A stretch of 64,000 nt of DNA, from the NCBI RefSeq assembly GCF_024518675.1, contig NZ_JANIGL010000008.1:1-64000 (forward strand), in the 5' to 3' direction. Shown here one piece after another: positions 12,466 through 21,197 of this stretch (position 1 is the first letter of the stretch; each line of letters opens with the position of its first letter). The notes under the pieces were generated by a model, which saw only the letters and a program-made list of their open reading frames with translations, was not told where the DNA came from and did no database searches. The DNA is from Pseudoalteromonas shioyasakiensis. Its GTDB lineage: Bacteria; Pseudomonadota; Gammaproteobacteria; Enterobacterales; Alteromonadaceae. The translations under genes were made by a program, and so were the position numbers.

Positions 12466-12828
12466 TTACTTAACCTCAACTTCAGCACCAGCTTCAGTAA
12501 GGTCTTTAGCAAGAGCTTCAGCTTCTTCTTTAGAGATACCTTCTTTAACTGGAGTTGGAGCAGCTTCAACAAGAGCTTTCGCTTCTTTAAGGCCTAGGCC
12601 AGTTGCGCCACGTACAGCTTTGATTGCCGCAACCTTGTTAGCGCCAGCGCCAGTAAGGATTACGTCAAATTCAGTTTTCTCTTCAGCAGCTTCAGCAGCA
12701 GGACCTGCTACCATAGCAGCTGCAGCAGTTACGCCGAATTTTTCTTCCATTGCTTCAACAAGAGCAACAACGTCCATTACTGACATTTCAGCAATTGCGT
12801 CAAGGATTTGGTCTTTAGTTACAGACAT
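12466..12828 (-). CDS. rplL: 50S ribosomal protein L7/L12
   Basis: L7/L12 forms the flexible multimeric stalk that recruits translational GTPases. The 120-residue product starts [20 protein letters not shown], has the N-terminal dimerisation helix, an Ala-rich hinge (about residues 37-52) and the C-terminal domain ending in VEVK. I prefer this ATG over one ten codons upstream because it matches the family start and has AGGAAATTTG ahead of it. It follows rplJ by 77 bp. It is present at four or more copies per ribosome, so extra expression through attenuation before rpoB makes sense. Confidence 0.98.
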   Translation of the reverse strand: MSVTKDQILDAIAEMSVMDVVALVEAMEEKFGVTAAAAMVAGPAAEAAEEKTEFDVILTGAGANKVAAIKAVRGATGLGLKEAKALVEAAPTPVKEGISKEEAEALAKDLTEAGAEVEVK

Positions 12829-12905
12829 TACAAATTTCCTAATAATTAACGGACTCAAAGGTCCAAAAAAATTTTACACCGAAAGAGAGTTTAAACAGCT
12901 TAAAA

Positions 12906-13400
12906 TTAAGCAGCTTGCTCTTCTTTCTGTACACGTACTGCTTCAATTGTTTTACACAATTTGCCAGCAGACGCTTCTTTCATAGCGCTCATTAAGCGTG
13001 CAACAGCTTCGTCGTATGTAGGTAGAGTTGCAAGCATAGCTGCGTCTACTACATTACCTTCAAAAGCGGCCGTTTTAATTTCGAATTTCTCATTCTTTTT
13101 CGCGAAATCTGAGAAGATACGCGCAGCAGCACCTGGGTGCTCTGATGAGAAAGCGATTAAGCTTGGACCAACTAATGAATCGTTAAGGCACTCAAAATCT
13201 GTTCCTTCGATAGCACGTTTTGCTAGAGTGTTACGGACAACTTTCATCCAAACACCGTTCTCACGAGCTTCTTTACGAAGGGCAGTGATTGCACCAACTG
13301 TTACACCACGAGAATCTGCGATTACTGCAGATAGAGCACCAGTGGCTGCTTCGTTGACTTCAGCAACAATTGCTTTTTTGCCTTGAAGATTTAAAGCCAT
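12906..13400 (-). CDS. rplJ: 50S ribosomal protein L10
   Basis: L10 anchors L7/L12 dimers to 23S rRNA at the stalk base. The 164-residue product begins [19 protein letters not shown] and has the expected N-terminal rRNA-binding domain and C-terminal helix for L7/L12. In E. coli the L10-L12 complex represses its own translation by binding the rplJ leader, and a long conserved leader precedes this gene too. CAGGAG lies ahead of the ATG. It has its own strong promoter at 13686-13714, in addition to read-through from rplKA. Confidence 0.99.
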   Translation of the reverse strand: MALNLQGKKAIVAEVNEAATGALSAVIADSRGVTVGAITALRKEARENGVWMKVVRNTLAKRAIEGTDFECLNDSLVGPSLIAFSSEHPGAAARIFSDFAKKNEKFEIKTAAFEGNVVDAAMLATLPTYDEAVARLMSAMKEASAGKLCKTIEAVRVQKEEQAA

Positions 13401-13679
13401 GGGTGTTACTCCTGGTTTAATGGGTTACCGTTATCGGCTTCCCTGTTTTACTCTTCCCCATCACACGTGATGGAGATGCTTTTTACGGCGAGAGCCAGAA
13501 GGATTAGGAAAAATCTATCTGGGGATTCACACCGTCTACGTAGGTAAAATTAAGGCCTAAACCACCTACGGTCTTGGACGGAAGCCCAATTTATCGCTTT
13601 ACCCGAAGGCGCACCGAAATTATGGACTTCAACCCGAATTCTTTACTTTGCTGACTAATCAAATTAATCAACAAAATGG
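13401..13679 (-). promoter_or_regulatory. rplJ (L10) autoregulatory mRNA leader
   Basis: This gene-free stretch is the predicted 5' untranslated leader of rplJL, about 280 nt from the promoter at 13686 to the rplJ start. The minus strand contains TCCGTCCAAGACCGTAGG, close to the kink-turn core of the proteobacterial L10 leader RNA where L10-L12 binds, plus several stem-forming segments. The identification rests on position and on the remembered core motif. A covariance-model search would settle it. Confidence 0.75.
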
Positions 13680-13685
13680 CGCAAA

Positions 13686-13714
13686 ATTATAGTACAAATT
13701 TCACGCCATGTAAA
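13686..13714 (-). promoter_or_regulatory. sigma70 promoter for rplJL-rpoBC
   Basis: On the minus strand TTTACA (13714-13709), a 17-bp spacer and a perfect TATAAT (13691-13686) lie right after the rplA stop codon. The position matches the E. coli P(L10) promoter that drives rplJL-rpoBC. Confidence 0.85.
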
Positions 13715-13720
13715 CACCTA

Positions 13721-14425
13721 TTAAGCTACAGTTGTGCTTAAAGTGCCTTGGTCAACAGAAACACCTGCGCCCATTGTTGTAGAGATAGTTACTTTCTTCA
13801 CGTAAGTACCTTTAGCCTGAGAAGGTTTAGCCTTCTTAAGCGCAACAATAAGAGATTCAAGGTTTTGTTGAAGTTGCTCAGCTGTGAAATCAACCTTACC
13901 AATAGTAGTGTGGATGATACCATTTTTGTCATTGCGGTAACGCACTTGACCAGCTTTAGCATTTTTAACTGCTTCTGCAACGTTAGGTGTTACAGTACCA
14001 GTTTTAGGGTTTGGCATTAGACCACGTGGGCCTAAGATTTGACCTAGTTGACCAACAACACGCATAGCGTCTGGTGATGCAACAACAACGTCAAAGTTCA
14101 TCTCGCCTTTCTTAACTAGATCAGCAAGATCTTCCATACCTACTAGTTCAGCACCGGCTTCTTTCGCAGCTTCTGCGTTAGCGCCTTGTGTGAATACTGC
14201 AACGCGAACGTCACGACCAGTACCGTTAGGTAGTACAGTTGCACCACGAACGTTTTGGTCAGATTTACGAGCATCGATACCAAGGTTAACAGCAACGTCA
14301 ACACTTTCTACGAATTTAGCTGTCGCTAACTCTTTTAAAAGAGCAACTGCTTCGTTGATTTCGTAATCTTTAGTTACTTCCACTTTCTCGCGGATAGTAC
14401 GCATACGTTTAGTTAATTTAGCCAT
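13721..14425 (-). CDS. rplA: 50S ribosomal protein L1
   Basis: L1 forms the mobile stalk near the ribosomal E site and in E. coli represses the rplKA mRNA. The 234-residue product starts [20 protein letters not shown] and ends at STTVA, full length for the family. The conserved region around [15 protein letters not shown] is present. It begins 4 bp after rplK ends, so the two are translationally close, and a promoter for rplJ lies directly after its stop codon. Confidence 0.99.
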   Translation of the reverse strand: MAKLTKRMRTIREKVEVTKDYEINEAVALLKELATAKFVESVDVAVNLGIDARKSDQNVRGATVLPNGTGRDVRVAVFTQGANAEAAKEAGAELVGMEDLADLVKKGEMNFDVVVASPDAMRVVGQLGQILGPRGLMPNPKTGTVTPNVAEAVKNAKAGQVRYRNDKNGIIHTTIGKVDFTAEQLQQNLESLIVALKKAKPSQAKGTYVKKVTISTTMGAGVSVDQGTLSTTVA

Positions 14426-14429
14426 TCTC

Positions 14430-14858
14430 TTAGTCCTCTACGTTCAAGCCCATCGCACGCGCAGAACCTGCGATAGTGCGAACCGCAGCGTCCATATCAG
14501 CCGCTGTAAGATCAGGTCGTTTAGTCTCAACGATTTCTTCAAGTTGAGCACGAGTTACCGTACCTACTTTTTCAGTGTTAGGACGGCCTGAGCCTGATTT
14601 GATGCCTGCAGCTTTCTTAAGTAAGTAAGCAGCCGGTGGCGTTTTCATGTCGAACGTAAATGAACGGTCGCCGTAAACAGAGATCACTACAGGAACTGGA
14701 GCGCCTTTTTCGATAGATTCTGTACGTGCGTTGAACGCTTTACAGAATTCCATGATGTTTACACCGTGTTGACCTAGTGCTGGACCTACTGGAGGACTAG
14801 GATTAGCCATACCAGCAGCAACTTGTAGCTTGATTAGAGCTTCAACTTTCTTAGCCAT
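14430..14858 (-). CDS. rplK: 50S ribosomal protein L11
   Basis: L11 binds the GTPase-associated centre of 23S rRNA and is needed for RelA activation. The 142-residue product starts [20 protein letters not shown] and has the proline-rich N-terminal [20 protein letters not shown] region that is the thiostrepton contact site. It is the first gene of rplKA. Upstream is a leader of about 125 nt from the nusG terminator. I could not point to a convincing promoter in it, although one is expected. Confidence 0.99.
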   Translation of the reverse strand: MAKKVEALIKLQVAAGMANPSPPVGPALGQHGVNIMEFCKAFNARTESIEKGAPVPVVISVYGDRSFTFDMKTPPAAYLLKKAAGIKSGSGRPNTEKVGTVTRAQLEEIVETKRPDLTAADMDAAVRTIAGSARAMGLNVED

Positions 14859-14984
14859 TATAAATACCTCATTAGGTGGGTCTTAGCCTTGTGCGCGCGA
14901 GGACGCGTACTCTAGCGGCTTCCCAGTTTAAAAATTGGTTTCGTACTTTTTGTAATCAATTCAAGAAACTCTATCCCTGAATAC

Positions 14985-15023
14985 AAAAAGGCCGCTGATT
15001 ATAAGTTAATCAGCGGCCTTTTT
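14985..15023. terminator. Bidirectional Rho-independent terminator between nusG and rplK
   Basis: A perfect 17-bp inverted repeat flanks a 5-nt loop. It includes GGCCGCTGATTA with five As on one side and five Ts on the other, so it can terminate in both directions. On the minus strand it ends the secE-nusG transcript and insulates rplKA. Confidence 0.92.
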
Positions 15024-15073
15024 CAAGCCCTATGCAAAGTAATAAATCACTTCGCATAAACTATCTAATTTTA

Positions 15074-15631
15074 TTACTTATCTTGTTCAACTTGACCAAA
15101 TTCAAGATCAACTGGCGTAGAACGACCAAAGATAAGTACAGATACTTTTACGCGACTCTTTTCGTAGTCAACAGCTTCAACCACACCGCTAAAGTCAGCG
15201 AATGGACCATCAACAACACGAACAACTTCACCTGGTTCAAATAATGTAGCAGGCTTAGGTGCTTCAGCGTTTTCTTGTAAGCGGTTAAGAATACGATCAG
15301 CTTCTTTAGAGCTAATTGGTGCTGGGCGGTCAGATGTACCACCGATAAAGCCCATTACACGTGCTGTGCTGTTCACTAAGTGCCAGCTCGCATCGTTCAT
15401 ATCCATCTGTACGAGTACATAACCTGGGAAGAACTTACGCTCAGATTTACGCTTTTGACCAGCGCGCATCTCAACCACTTCTTCTGTAGGTACTAATACT
15501 TCACCAAAGCTATCTTCTAAACCTTCAATCTTGATATGCTCAAGAAGAGTTTGTGCAACACGCTTCTCATAACCTGAGAAAGCCTGTACTACGTACCAAC
15601 GTAGTTTCTTTTCGTTGTTCTCATCCGACAT
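15074..15631 (-). CDS. nusG: Transcription termination/antitermination factor NusG
   Basis: NusG binds RNA polymerase and links it to Rho or to ribosomal S10. The 185-residue product has the NGN domain ([21 protein letters not shown] at the start, then the [14 protein letters not shown] stretch) and a C-terminal KOW domain ([19 protein letters not shown], about residues 131-149). It starts 4 bp after secE and ends before a strong terminator, so secE-nusG is an operon as in E. coli. Confidence 0.99.
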   Translation of the reverse strand: MSDENNEKKLRWYVVQAFSGYEKRVAQTLLEHIKIEGLEDSFGEVLVPTEEVVEMRAGQKRKSERKFFPGYVLVQMDMNDASWHLVNSTARVMGFIGGTSDRPAPISSKEADRILNRLQENAEAPKPATLFEPGEVVRVVDGPFADFSGVVEAVDYEKSRVKVSVLIFGRSTPVDLEFGQVEQDK

Positions 15632-15635
15632 GGGA

Positions 15636-16013
15636 TCAGATCTCCAATCCAGTTAAAAAGCCTACTGCGCGGAATAAAATGCCATCTAATCCCCAAAGGA
15701 TAAGTGCCATAATCACAGTTGCTACCATTACAATAAATGTCGTATGGGTAGTTTCTTGGCGCGTCGGCCAAACTACTTTACGTACTTCAATACGCGCTTC
15801 TTTTGCAAAAGCAAGGAAGGTACGTCCTTTTTCTGTTACTGCTGCAATGCCTAAGCCAGCTGCAACCGCAATAACAACACCAATAGCACGTAATAACACA
15901 GACTGATCTGCGTACATATAATTACCAACTACTGCGCCTGCAAGTAGCGCAATTGCCACAAGCCACTTTACTGCATCCATCCCACTTGATGGCGTTTCTA
16001 CATTCGTGCTCAT
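15636..16013 (-). CDS. secE: Preprotein translocase subunit SecE
   Basis: SecE is the clamp subunit of the SecYEG channel in the inner membrane. The 125-residue product has three predicted membrane segments (about residues 17-33, 41-60 and 93-115), as in the three-helix E. coli protein. The conserved cytoplasmic amphipathic region ([20 protein letters not shown]) carries the family signature VVWPTRQE. It lies between tRNA-Trp and nusG and is probably cotranscribed with both. Confidence 0.98.
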   Translation of the reverse strand: MSTNVETPSSGMDAVKWLVAIALLAGAVVGNYMYADQSVLLRAIGVVIAVAAGLGIAAVTEKGRTFLAFAKEARIEVRKVVWPTRQETTHTTFIVMVATVIMALILWGLDGILFRAVGFLTGLEI

Positions 16014-16145
16014 AATATTATTACCTTAACTACAGACACAACAACCCTACACAATGGCAGGGTTAATCCATTAAAATCTAAACTTAAAAACAGACTTATT
16101 TAAACCGATTTTTAACCTAAGACTTTACCCACTCACAAGAAAAAT

Positions 16146-16222
16146 TGGCAGGGGCGGAGAGATTCGAACTCCCAACCGTCGGTTTTGGAGACCGCTGTTC
16201 TACCAATTGGAACTACGCCCCT
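16146..16222 (-). tRNA. tRNA-Trp (CCA anticodon)
   Basis: The 77-nt minus-strand sequence folds into a standard cloverleaf. The acceptor stem is AGGGGCG with CGCCCCT, the discriminator is G and the CCA end is encoded. The anticodon loop CTCCAAA carries CCA, which reads UGG, and the T arm has GTTCGAAT. A perfect TATAAT box lies just upstream. It stands ahead of secE-nusG, a placement seen in several gammaproteobacteria. Confidence 0.98.
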
Positions 16223-16237
16223 GCAAAGTGGATGCCT

Positions 16238-16265
16238 ATTATACTTACGCAAATCATTAACACAA
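16238..16265 (-). promoter_or_regulatory. sigma70 promoter for tRNA-Trp (and secE-nusG)
   Basis: The minus strand has TTGTGT (16265-16260), a 16-bp spacer and a perfect TATAAT (16243-16238). The predicted start of transcription is roughly 9 nt before the mature tRNA 5' end. No terminator is seen between the tRNA and secE, so the transcript probably continues into secE-nusG. Confidence 0.75.
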
Positions 16266-16362
16266 GAGTAAAAGATACCCATATTATAAAATCTTAGCGG
16301 TTAATTAATTGTGCAGCCTTAAATCTCCCCTAGTAAACTCGATACTCACAAAAGATAACCGC

Positions 16363-17097
16363 TTATGATGTTTTTTTAAGCTCCGTATATACATCTGCTA
16401 GTAAACTAGATGCACCAAACCTAAATGTCTGTGGGCGCAAATAGTCTCCCCCCATAATATTTTCCGCAATAGTCAGGTATTCATCAGCCTGTTCAACTGT
16501 TTTAACACCGCCGGCAGCTTTGAAACCAACTAACTTTCCAGAGCCTTTAATAGCGCTCAGCATTATTTTTGTCGCTTGCAAAGTAGCATTTACGGCTACT
16601 TTACCTGTGCTTGTTTTTACAAAGTCAGCGCCGCCATTAATTGCAATTTGGGTCGCTTGGGCAATTAGCTCTGGTGTTTTTAGTTCTCCTGATTCGATAA
16701 TGACTTTTAATTTAACGTGCTCTGGGCAACACTCTTTACTGGCTTCAACATATTTTAAGGCTAACTCATGATCGCCAGCCATTAAGGCTTGATATGGTAA
16801 AACCAAATCAATTTCATCAGCTCCACGCTCAATCGCAATAAGGGTTTCATTTATCACATCACTGAGCGAGTTACTCCCTCTAGGGAAGTTAGTCACCGTA
16901 GCGACCTTAACGTGATTTAGCTGTCTTTCGCCAAGGAACACCTTTGCATCATCAACAAACTCACTGTACACACAGATGGCAGCAGGAATGCCCAATTTAG
17001 GCTCAATACTATTAATTAACGTTTCTATAGTCGCAGTGGTATCGTCGTCGTTTAAACTCGTTAAATCCATTAATTGTACAGCTAATTGAGTAGTCAT
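16363..17097 (-). CDS. deoC: Deoxyribose-phosphate aldolase
   Basis: DeoC cleaves 2-deoxyribose 5-phosphate to glyceraldehyde 3-phosphate and acetaldehyde in deoxynucleoside catabolism. The 244-residue product is of the E. coli-like class. The Schiff-base lysine is Lys161 in GADFVKTSTGK, and the catalytic Asp is in the DEIDLVLPY motif (about residue 97). The usual partners deoA, deoB and deoD are not adjacent. The gene is separated from tRNA-Trp by the tRNA promoter region, and I see no strong terminator after it. Confidence 0.96.
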   Translation of the reverse strand: MTTQLAVQLMDLTSLNDDDTTATIETLINSIEPKLGIPAAICVYSEFVDDAKVFLGERQLNHVKVATVTNFPRGSNSLSDVINETLIAIERGADEIDLVLPYQALMAGDHELALKYVEASKECCPEHVKLKVIIESGELKTPELIAQATQIAINGGADFVKTSTGKVAVNATLQATKIMLSAIKGSGKLVGFKAAGGVKTVEQADEYLTIAENIMGGDYLRPQTFRFGASSLLADVYTELKKTS

Positions 17098-17366
17098 AGG
17101 TTCACCTTGTCAGTGTTTATACTACCTATAGTACCAAATTTTCATAATCTAGCTATATCACATAACTAATCACCATAAGCAGATGAACTCTACTTGCAAC
17201 TCGGCGCAATCCCCTGTTAACTAAGCCTTAAGCCAAATTAACCCACCCGATATAACATTTGGTTATATAAACTGGGTTTTAATTATTTTTTACTTCGCAT
17301 AGAGCGCTATATTCTGCCTTTCTGAAAAGCTTTTATGTTATGACTGTTGTTAGGGGTGTTACTACA

Positions 17367-18788
17367 ATGCAATATTTACCAATCTTTACCAAGCTAGACA
17401 ATAAGCCTGTATTGGTTGTTGGCGGTGGAGATGTGGCGCTAAGAAAGTGCCGTGCATTTTTAAAAGCCCGCGCTGCAGTTACTTTGGTAGCTCCTGAGTT
17501 TTGTAATGAACTTGTTGAGCTTGGTAACAATAATGAAGTAACACTAATTACAGCCTATTTTAACGAGCAACACCTAAATGGCATGATGCTGGTTATTGCA
17601 GCAACAGATCTTGAAGACGTCAACGCCCAAGTATTTGAACTTGCCAACGCGCGCAATATTTTTGTTAATGTGGTTGATGACCAGCCTAAATGCAGTTTTA
17701 TTTTTCCATCGATTGTTGACCGCGACCCAATCACCATTGCAATTTCAAGCGCCGGTACGGCTCCAGTGTTAGCACGTCGTTTACGCGAAAAGCTTGAAAC
17801 ACTTATTCCACAACATATTGGCCCACTTGCAACTTTAGTGGGTAGTTTTCGCGATAAAGTAAAACAACGTTTTAAGCACTTTGCTGATCGCCGCCAGTTT
17901 TGGGAAACCGTATTTGATTCATCGGTAGTGAGTAAAGTACAAAGTGGCGACACTCAATCAGCGAGCGAGCAATTAGAACAATTGCTTGACGCAAAACCTG
18001 AGCCTGAAGGTGAAGTATATGTAATTGGCGCAGGCCCTGGCGATCCTGAATTATTAACCTTAAAAGCACTGCAATTAATGCAACAAGCAGATGTAGTGGT
18101 TTATGACTACTTAGTGTCTGACGAAATTATGGACCTAGTCCGTCGTGATGCTGATTTAGTGTGTGTTGGTAAGCGTTTAGGCGATCACAGTGTACCACAA
18201 GAAGATACTAACCAAATGCTGGTCGATTTTGCCAAGCAAGGTAAAAAAGTATGCCGTATCAAAGGCGGCGACCCGTTTATTTATGGCCGTGGTGGTGAAG
18301 AAGTACAAGTACTCGCAGCGAATAACGTAAGTTACCAGATAGTGCCCGGCATTACCGCTGCTGCAGGCTGTAGTGCCTATGCAGGTATTCCGCTAACGCA
18401 TCGTGACCATGCACAAGCGATTCAATTTGTTACCGGCCACTGTAAAAAAGACGGCCAAGAATTAGATTGGCAATCACTGGCTAAGCCAAACCAAACCTTG
18501 GCTATTTATATGGGTGTGATTAAGTCGCCGCATATTCAAGCGCAGCTACTTAAACATGGCCGTGGTGCAGACACACCAGTGGCTATTATCGAAAATGGCA
18601 CCCGTAAAAATCAACGTGTTGTTACTGGCACACTCGGTGAGCTGGCTGATTTAATTGAACGCCACAGTATTATCTCACCGGCATTATTAATTATTGGTGA
18701 AGTTGCCTCGTTACATCAGCAGCTTCATTGGTTTGGCGAAAAAGCGCAAACCAGTAGCTTTGCCCAGCCACTTACTGGCGTCGCATAA
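17367..18788 (+). CDS. cysG: Siroheme synthase (trifunctional CysG)
   Basis: CysG makes siroheme, the cofactor of sulfite and nitrite reductases, from uroporphyrinogen III. The N-terminal half is the NAD-dependent precorrin-2 dehydrogenase/ferrochelatase (VVGGGDVA near residue 18). The C-terminal half, from about residue 212 (VYVIGAGPGDPELLTLKAL), is the SAM uroporphyrinogen methyltransferase, with YGRGGEE and PGITAAAGCSAYAGIPLTHR. I start at MQYLPIF, which matches the family and has AGGGG upstream, rather than nine codons earlier where there is no ribosome site. That gives 473 residues. It heads the sulfate-assimilation cluster. Confidence 0.95.
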   Translation: MQYLPIFTKLDNKPVLVVGGGDVALRKCRAFLKARAAVTLVAPEFCNELVELGNNNEVTLITAYFNEQHLNGMMLVIAATDLEDVNAQVFELANARNIFVNVVDDQPKCSFIFPSIVDRDPITIAISSAGTAPVLARRLREKLETLIPQHIGPLATLVGSFRDKVKQRFKHFADRRQFWETVFDSSVVSKVQSGDTQSASEQLEQLLDAKPEPEGEVYVIGAGPGDPELLTLKALQLMQQADVVVYDYLVSDEIMDLVRRDADLVCVGKRLGDHSVPQEDTNQMLVDFAKQGKKVCRIKGGDPFIYGRGGEEVQVLAANNVSYQIVPGITAAAGCSAYAGIPLTHRDHAQAIQFVTGHCKKDGQELDWQSLAKPNQTLAIYMGVIKSPHIQAQLLKHGRGADTPVAIIENGTRKNQRVVTGTLGELADLIERHSIISPALLIIGEVASLHQQLHWFGEKAQTSSFAQPLTGVA

Positions 18789-18840
18789 GCTTAACTTATT
18801 TAGATTTTAACTTTTAATCATTTTAGTAGGACGACTAACA

Positions 18841-19740
18841 ATGGCTTTAACTCACCTTCAGCAATTAGAAGCTGAAAGTATCAAAATCATGCGCGAAGTC
18901 GCCGCTGAGTTTGAGAATCCAGTTATGCTTTACTCTATCGGTAAAGATTCATCGGTGCTTTTACACTTAGCGCGTAAAGCGTTTTACCCAGGTAAAATTC
19001 CATTTCCACTGCTTCACGTTGACACTAACTGGAAGTTTAAAGAAATGATTGAATTTCGTGATCGCTTAGCCAAAGAATACGGCTTTGATTTAATCGTCCA
19101 TAAAAACCCGGAAGGCTTGGCCATTGATATCAGCCCATTCACCCATGGCTCTGGTAAGCATACCGATATAATGAAAACTCAAGGCTTAAAGCAAGCACTT
19201 GATAAGTACGGTTTTGATGCAGCCTTTGGTGGCGCGCGCCGCGATGAAGAAAAATCTCGTGCAAAAGAACGTGTTTACTCATTCCGTGATAAACACCATC
19301 GCTGGGATCCAAAAAATCAGCGTCCTGAACTTTGGAATACTTACAACAGCCAAGTTAATCCAGGTGAAAGTATTCGAGTATTCCCACTGTCTAACTGGAC
19401 TGAGCTGGATATTTGGCAATACATTTACCAAGAAAACATCGACATGGTTCCACTTTACTTAGCAAAAGAGCGCCCAGTTGTAGAACGTGATGGCACCTTG
19501 ATCATGGTTGATGATGAGCGTATGCCGCTAAATGAAGGCGAAGTACCACAAATGAAGTCAGTTCGTTTTCGTACTCTTGGCTGTTACCCACTTACTGGTG
19601 CAGTAGAGTCAACGGCAAGCACATTAACTGAAATTATCGAAGAAATGCTGCTATCGACTTCATCAGAGCGTGAAGGCCGAGTAATTGACCACGATTCAGC
19701 AGGTTCAATGGAGAAGAAAAAACGTGAGGGCTATTTCTAA
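18841..19740 (+). CDS. cysD: Sulfate adenylyltransferase subunit 2 (CysD)
   Basis: CysD forms adenosine 5'-phosphosulfate from sulfate and ATP, with the energy supplied by GTP hydrolysis in CysN. The 299-residue product has the PP-loop-like ATP motif ([17 protein letters not shown], about residues 30-46) and the [19 protein letters not shown] segment typical of the family. It begins about 50 bp after cysG with AGGACG upstream, and its TAA overlaps the cysN ATG (TAATG), indicating coupled translation of the two subunits. Confidence 0.98.
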   Translation: MALTHLQQLEAESIKIMREVAAEFENPVMLYSIGKDSSVLLHLARKAFYPGKIPFPLLHVDTNWKFKEMIEFRDRLAKEYGFDLIVHKNPEGLAIDISPFTHGSGKHTDIMKTQGLKQALDKYGFDAAFGGARRDEEKSRAKERVYSFRDKHHRWDPKNQRPELWNTYNSQVNPGESIRVFPLSNWTELDIWQYIYQENIDMVPLYLAKERPVVERDGTLIMVDDERMPLNEGEVPQMKSVRFRTLGCYPLTGAVESTASTLTEIIEEMLLSTSSEREGRVIDHDSAGSMEKKKREGYF

Positions 19741-21167
19741 TGTCTACTAACACTAACGACACCATTAACGAAGTAAGAGAAATTGGCATCGACGCCTACC
19801 TTGCTCGCCAACAAGATAAAAGCCTATTACGTATGTTGACCTGTGGCAGTGTGGATGATGGTAAATCAACTCTGATTGGCCGCCTATTACATGACAGTCA
19901 CCAAATTTATGAAGATCAGCTAGCGGCGCTTCATAAAGATAACGAAAAAGTAGGCAATGCAGGCGAAGAGCTTGATTTAGCACTACTGGTTGATGGCTTA
20001 CAAGCCGAGCGTGAGCAAGGCATTACCATTGACGTAGCGTATCGTTACTTCTCAACCGCTAAACGTAAGTTTATTATTGCCGACACCCCAGGGCACGAGC
20101 AATACACCCGCAACATGGTAACCGGTGCATCAACCAGTGATGTCGCGATTATTCTTGTTGATGCCCGTTACGGTGTACAAGTACAAACTAAGCGCCATAG
20201 CTTTATTTGTGACTCACTGGGCATTAAACAGTTTGTTGTGGCAATTAACAAAATGGATATCGTTGATTTTGACGAAACCGTTTATGAGCGCATCAAAGCT
20301 GATTACCTAAAATTTGCTGAGCAACTGAATGTAACTAACATTAAGTTTGTGCCTATGTCAGCGCTTAAAGGCGATAACGTAGTTACTCGCTCTGAGCACA
20401 CACCGTATTACACAGATAAGCCGCTACTTGAGTTACTAGAAGACTCGCCAGCGGCCGAAACCGACACTGGCTTTGAAGCGCGTTTCCCGGTGCAATATGT
20501 AGTGCGTCCTAACTTAAACTTCCGTGGCTTCCAAGGTACATTAACTTCAGGTAAGTTAAGCGTTGGTGATGCTGTAAAAGTATTACCGTCGGGTAAAACA
20601 TCAAGCATCAAAGAGCTGGTAACGTTTGATGGTAACTTAGATACCGCACAAGCAGGCCAAGCCATAACTATTACGCTAAATACTGAAATAGATATTAGCC
20701 GTGGCGATGTGATTGTTCCAGCTGATTCTACAATTGCCGTTACTAACCAAGTACAAGCAAAGCTAGTATGGATGCACGAAGCACCATTGGTTTTAGGTAA
20801 AAGCTATAACTTTAAGTTAGGCAGTAAAAATACATCTGCTATCGTTAAGAAGATTGATCACACCATTGATGTGAACACGCTTGAGCATGGCAGCGCAGAC
20901 AGCCTACAACTTAATGAAATTGCCATTGTAACGCTTGAGCTGACAGAAACGATTTTAGCTGATGAGTATCACAATAATCATGAAACCGGCTCGTTTATTT
21001 TAATCGACCGTTTATCTAACTTAACCGTTGCAGCAGGCATGGTAGAGCAAGCACTTGCCAGCCAAGAGCAAAGCGGTGACTTTAGTGATTTTGAAGTTGA
21101 ATTTAATGCTTTAGTACGCAAGCACTTCCCACATTGGCAAGCGCTTGATATCTCAAAGCTTAAATAG
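19740..21167 (+). CDS. cysN: Sulfate adenylyltransferase subunit 1, GTPase (CysN)
   Basis: CysN is the EF-Tu-like GTPase that drives APS synthesis by CysD. The 475-residue product shows GSVDDGKST (about residues 36-44), DTPGHEQY and NKMD in order, then the beta-barrel domains. It has no C-terminal APS kinase, so this is CysN rather than the fused NodQ/CysNC form. That fits the separate cysC two genes downstream. It is translationally coupled to cysD. Confidence 0.98.
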   Translation: MSTNTNDTINEVREIGIDAYLARQQDKSLLRMLTCGSVDDGKSTLIGRLLHDSHQIYEDQLAALHKDNEKVGNAGEELDLALLVDGLQAEREQGITIDVAYRYFSTAKRKFIIADTPGHEQYTRNMVTGASTSDVAIILVDARYGVQVQTKRHSFICDSLGIKQFVVAINKMDIVDFDETVYERIKADYLKFAEQLNVTNIKFVPMSALKGDNVVTRSEHTPYYTDKPLLELLEDSPAAETDTGFEARFPVQYVVRPNLNFRGFQGTLTSGKLSVGDAVKVLPSGKTSSIKELVTFDGNLDTAQAGQAITITLNTEIDISRGDVIVPADSTIAVTNQVQAKLVWMHEAPLVLGKSYNFKLGSKNTSAIVKKIDHTIDVNTLEHGSADSLQLNEIAIVTLELTETILADEYHNNHETGSFILIDRLSNLTVAAGMVEQALASQEQSGDFSDFEVEFNALVRKHFPHWQALDISKLK

Positions 21168-21197
21168 TCAACACTGCCTGTTAAGGACGCATAAAGC

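Noticed and set aside
16223..16362. Weak pairing AAGCGGTTA / TAACCGCT as a deoC terminator
   Set aside because: The loop would be about 50 nt with no U tract; it is not convincing.
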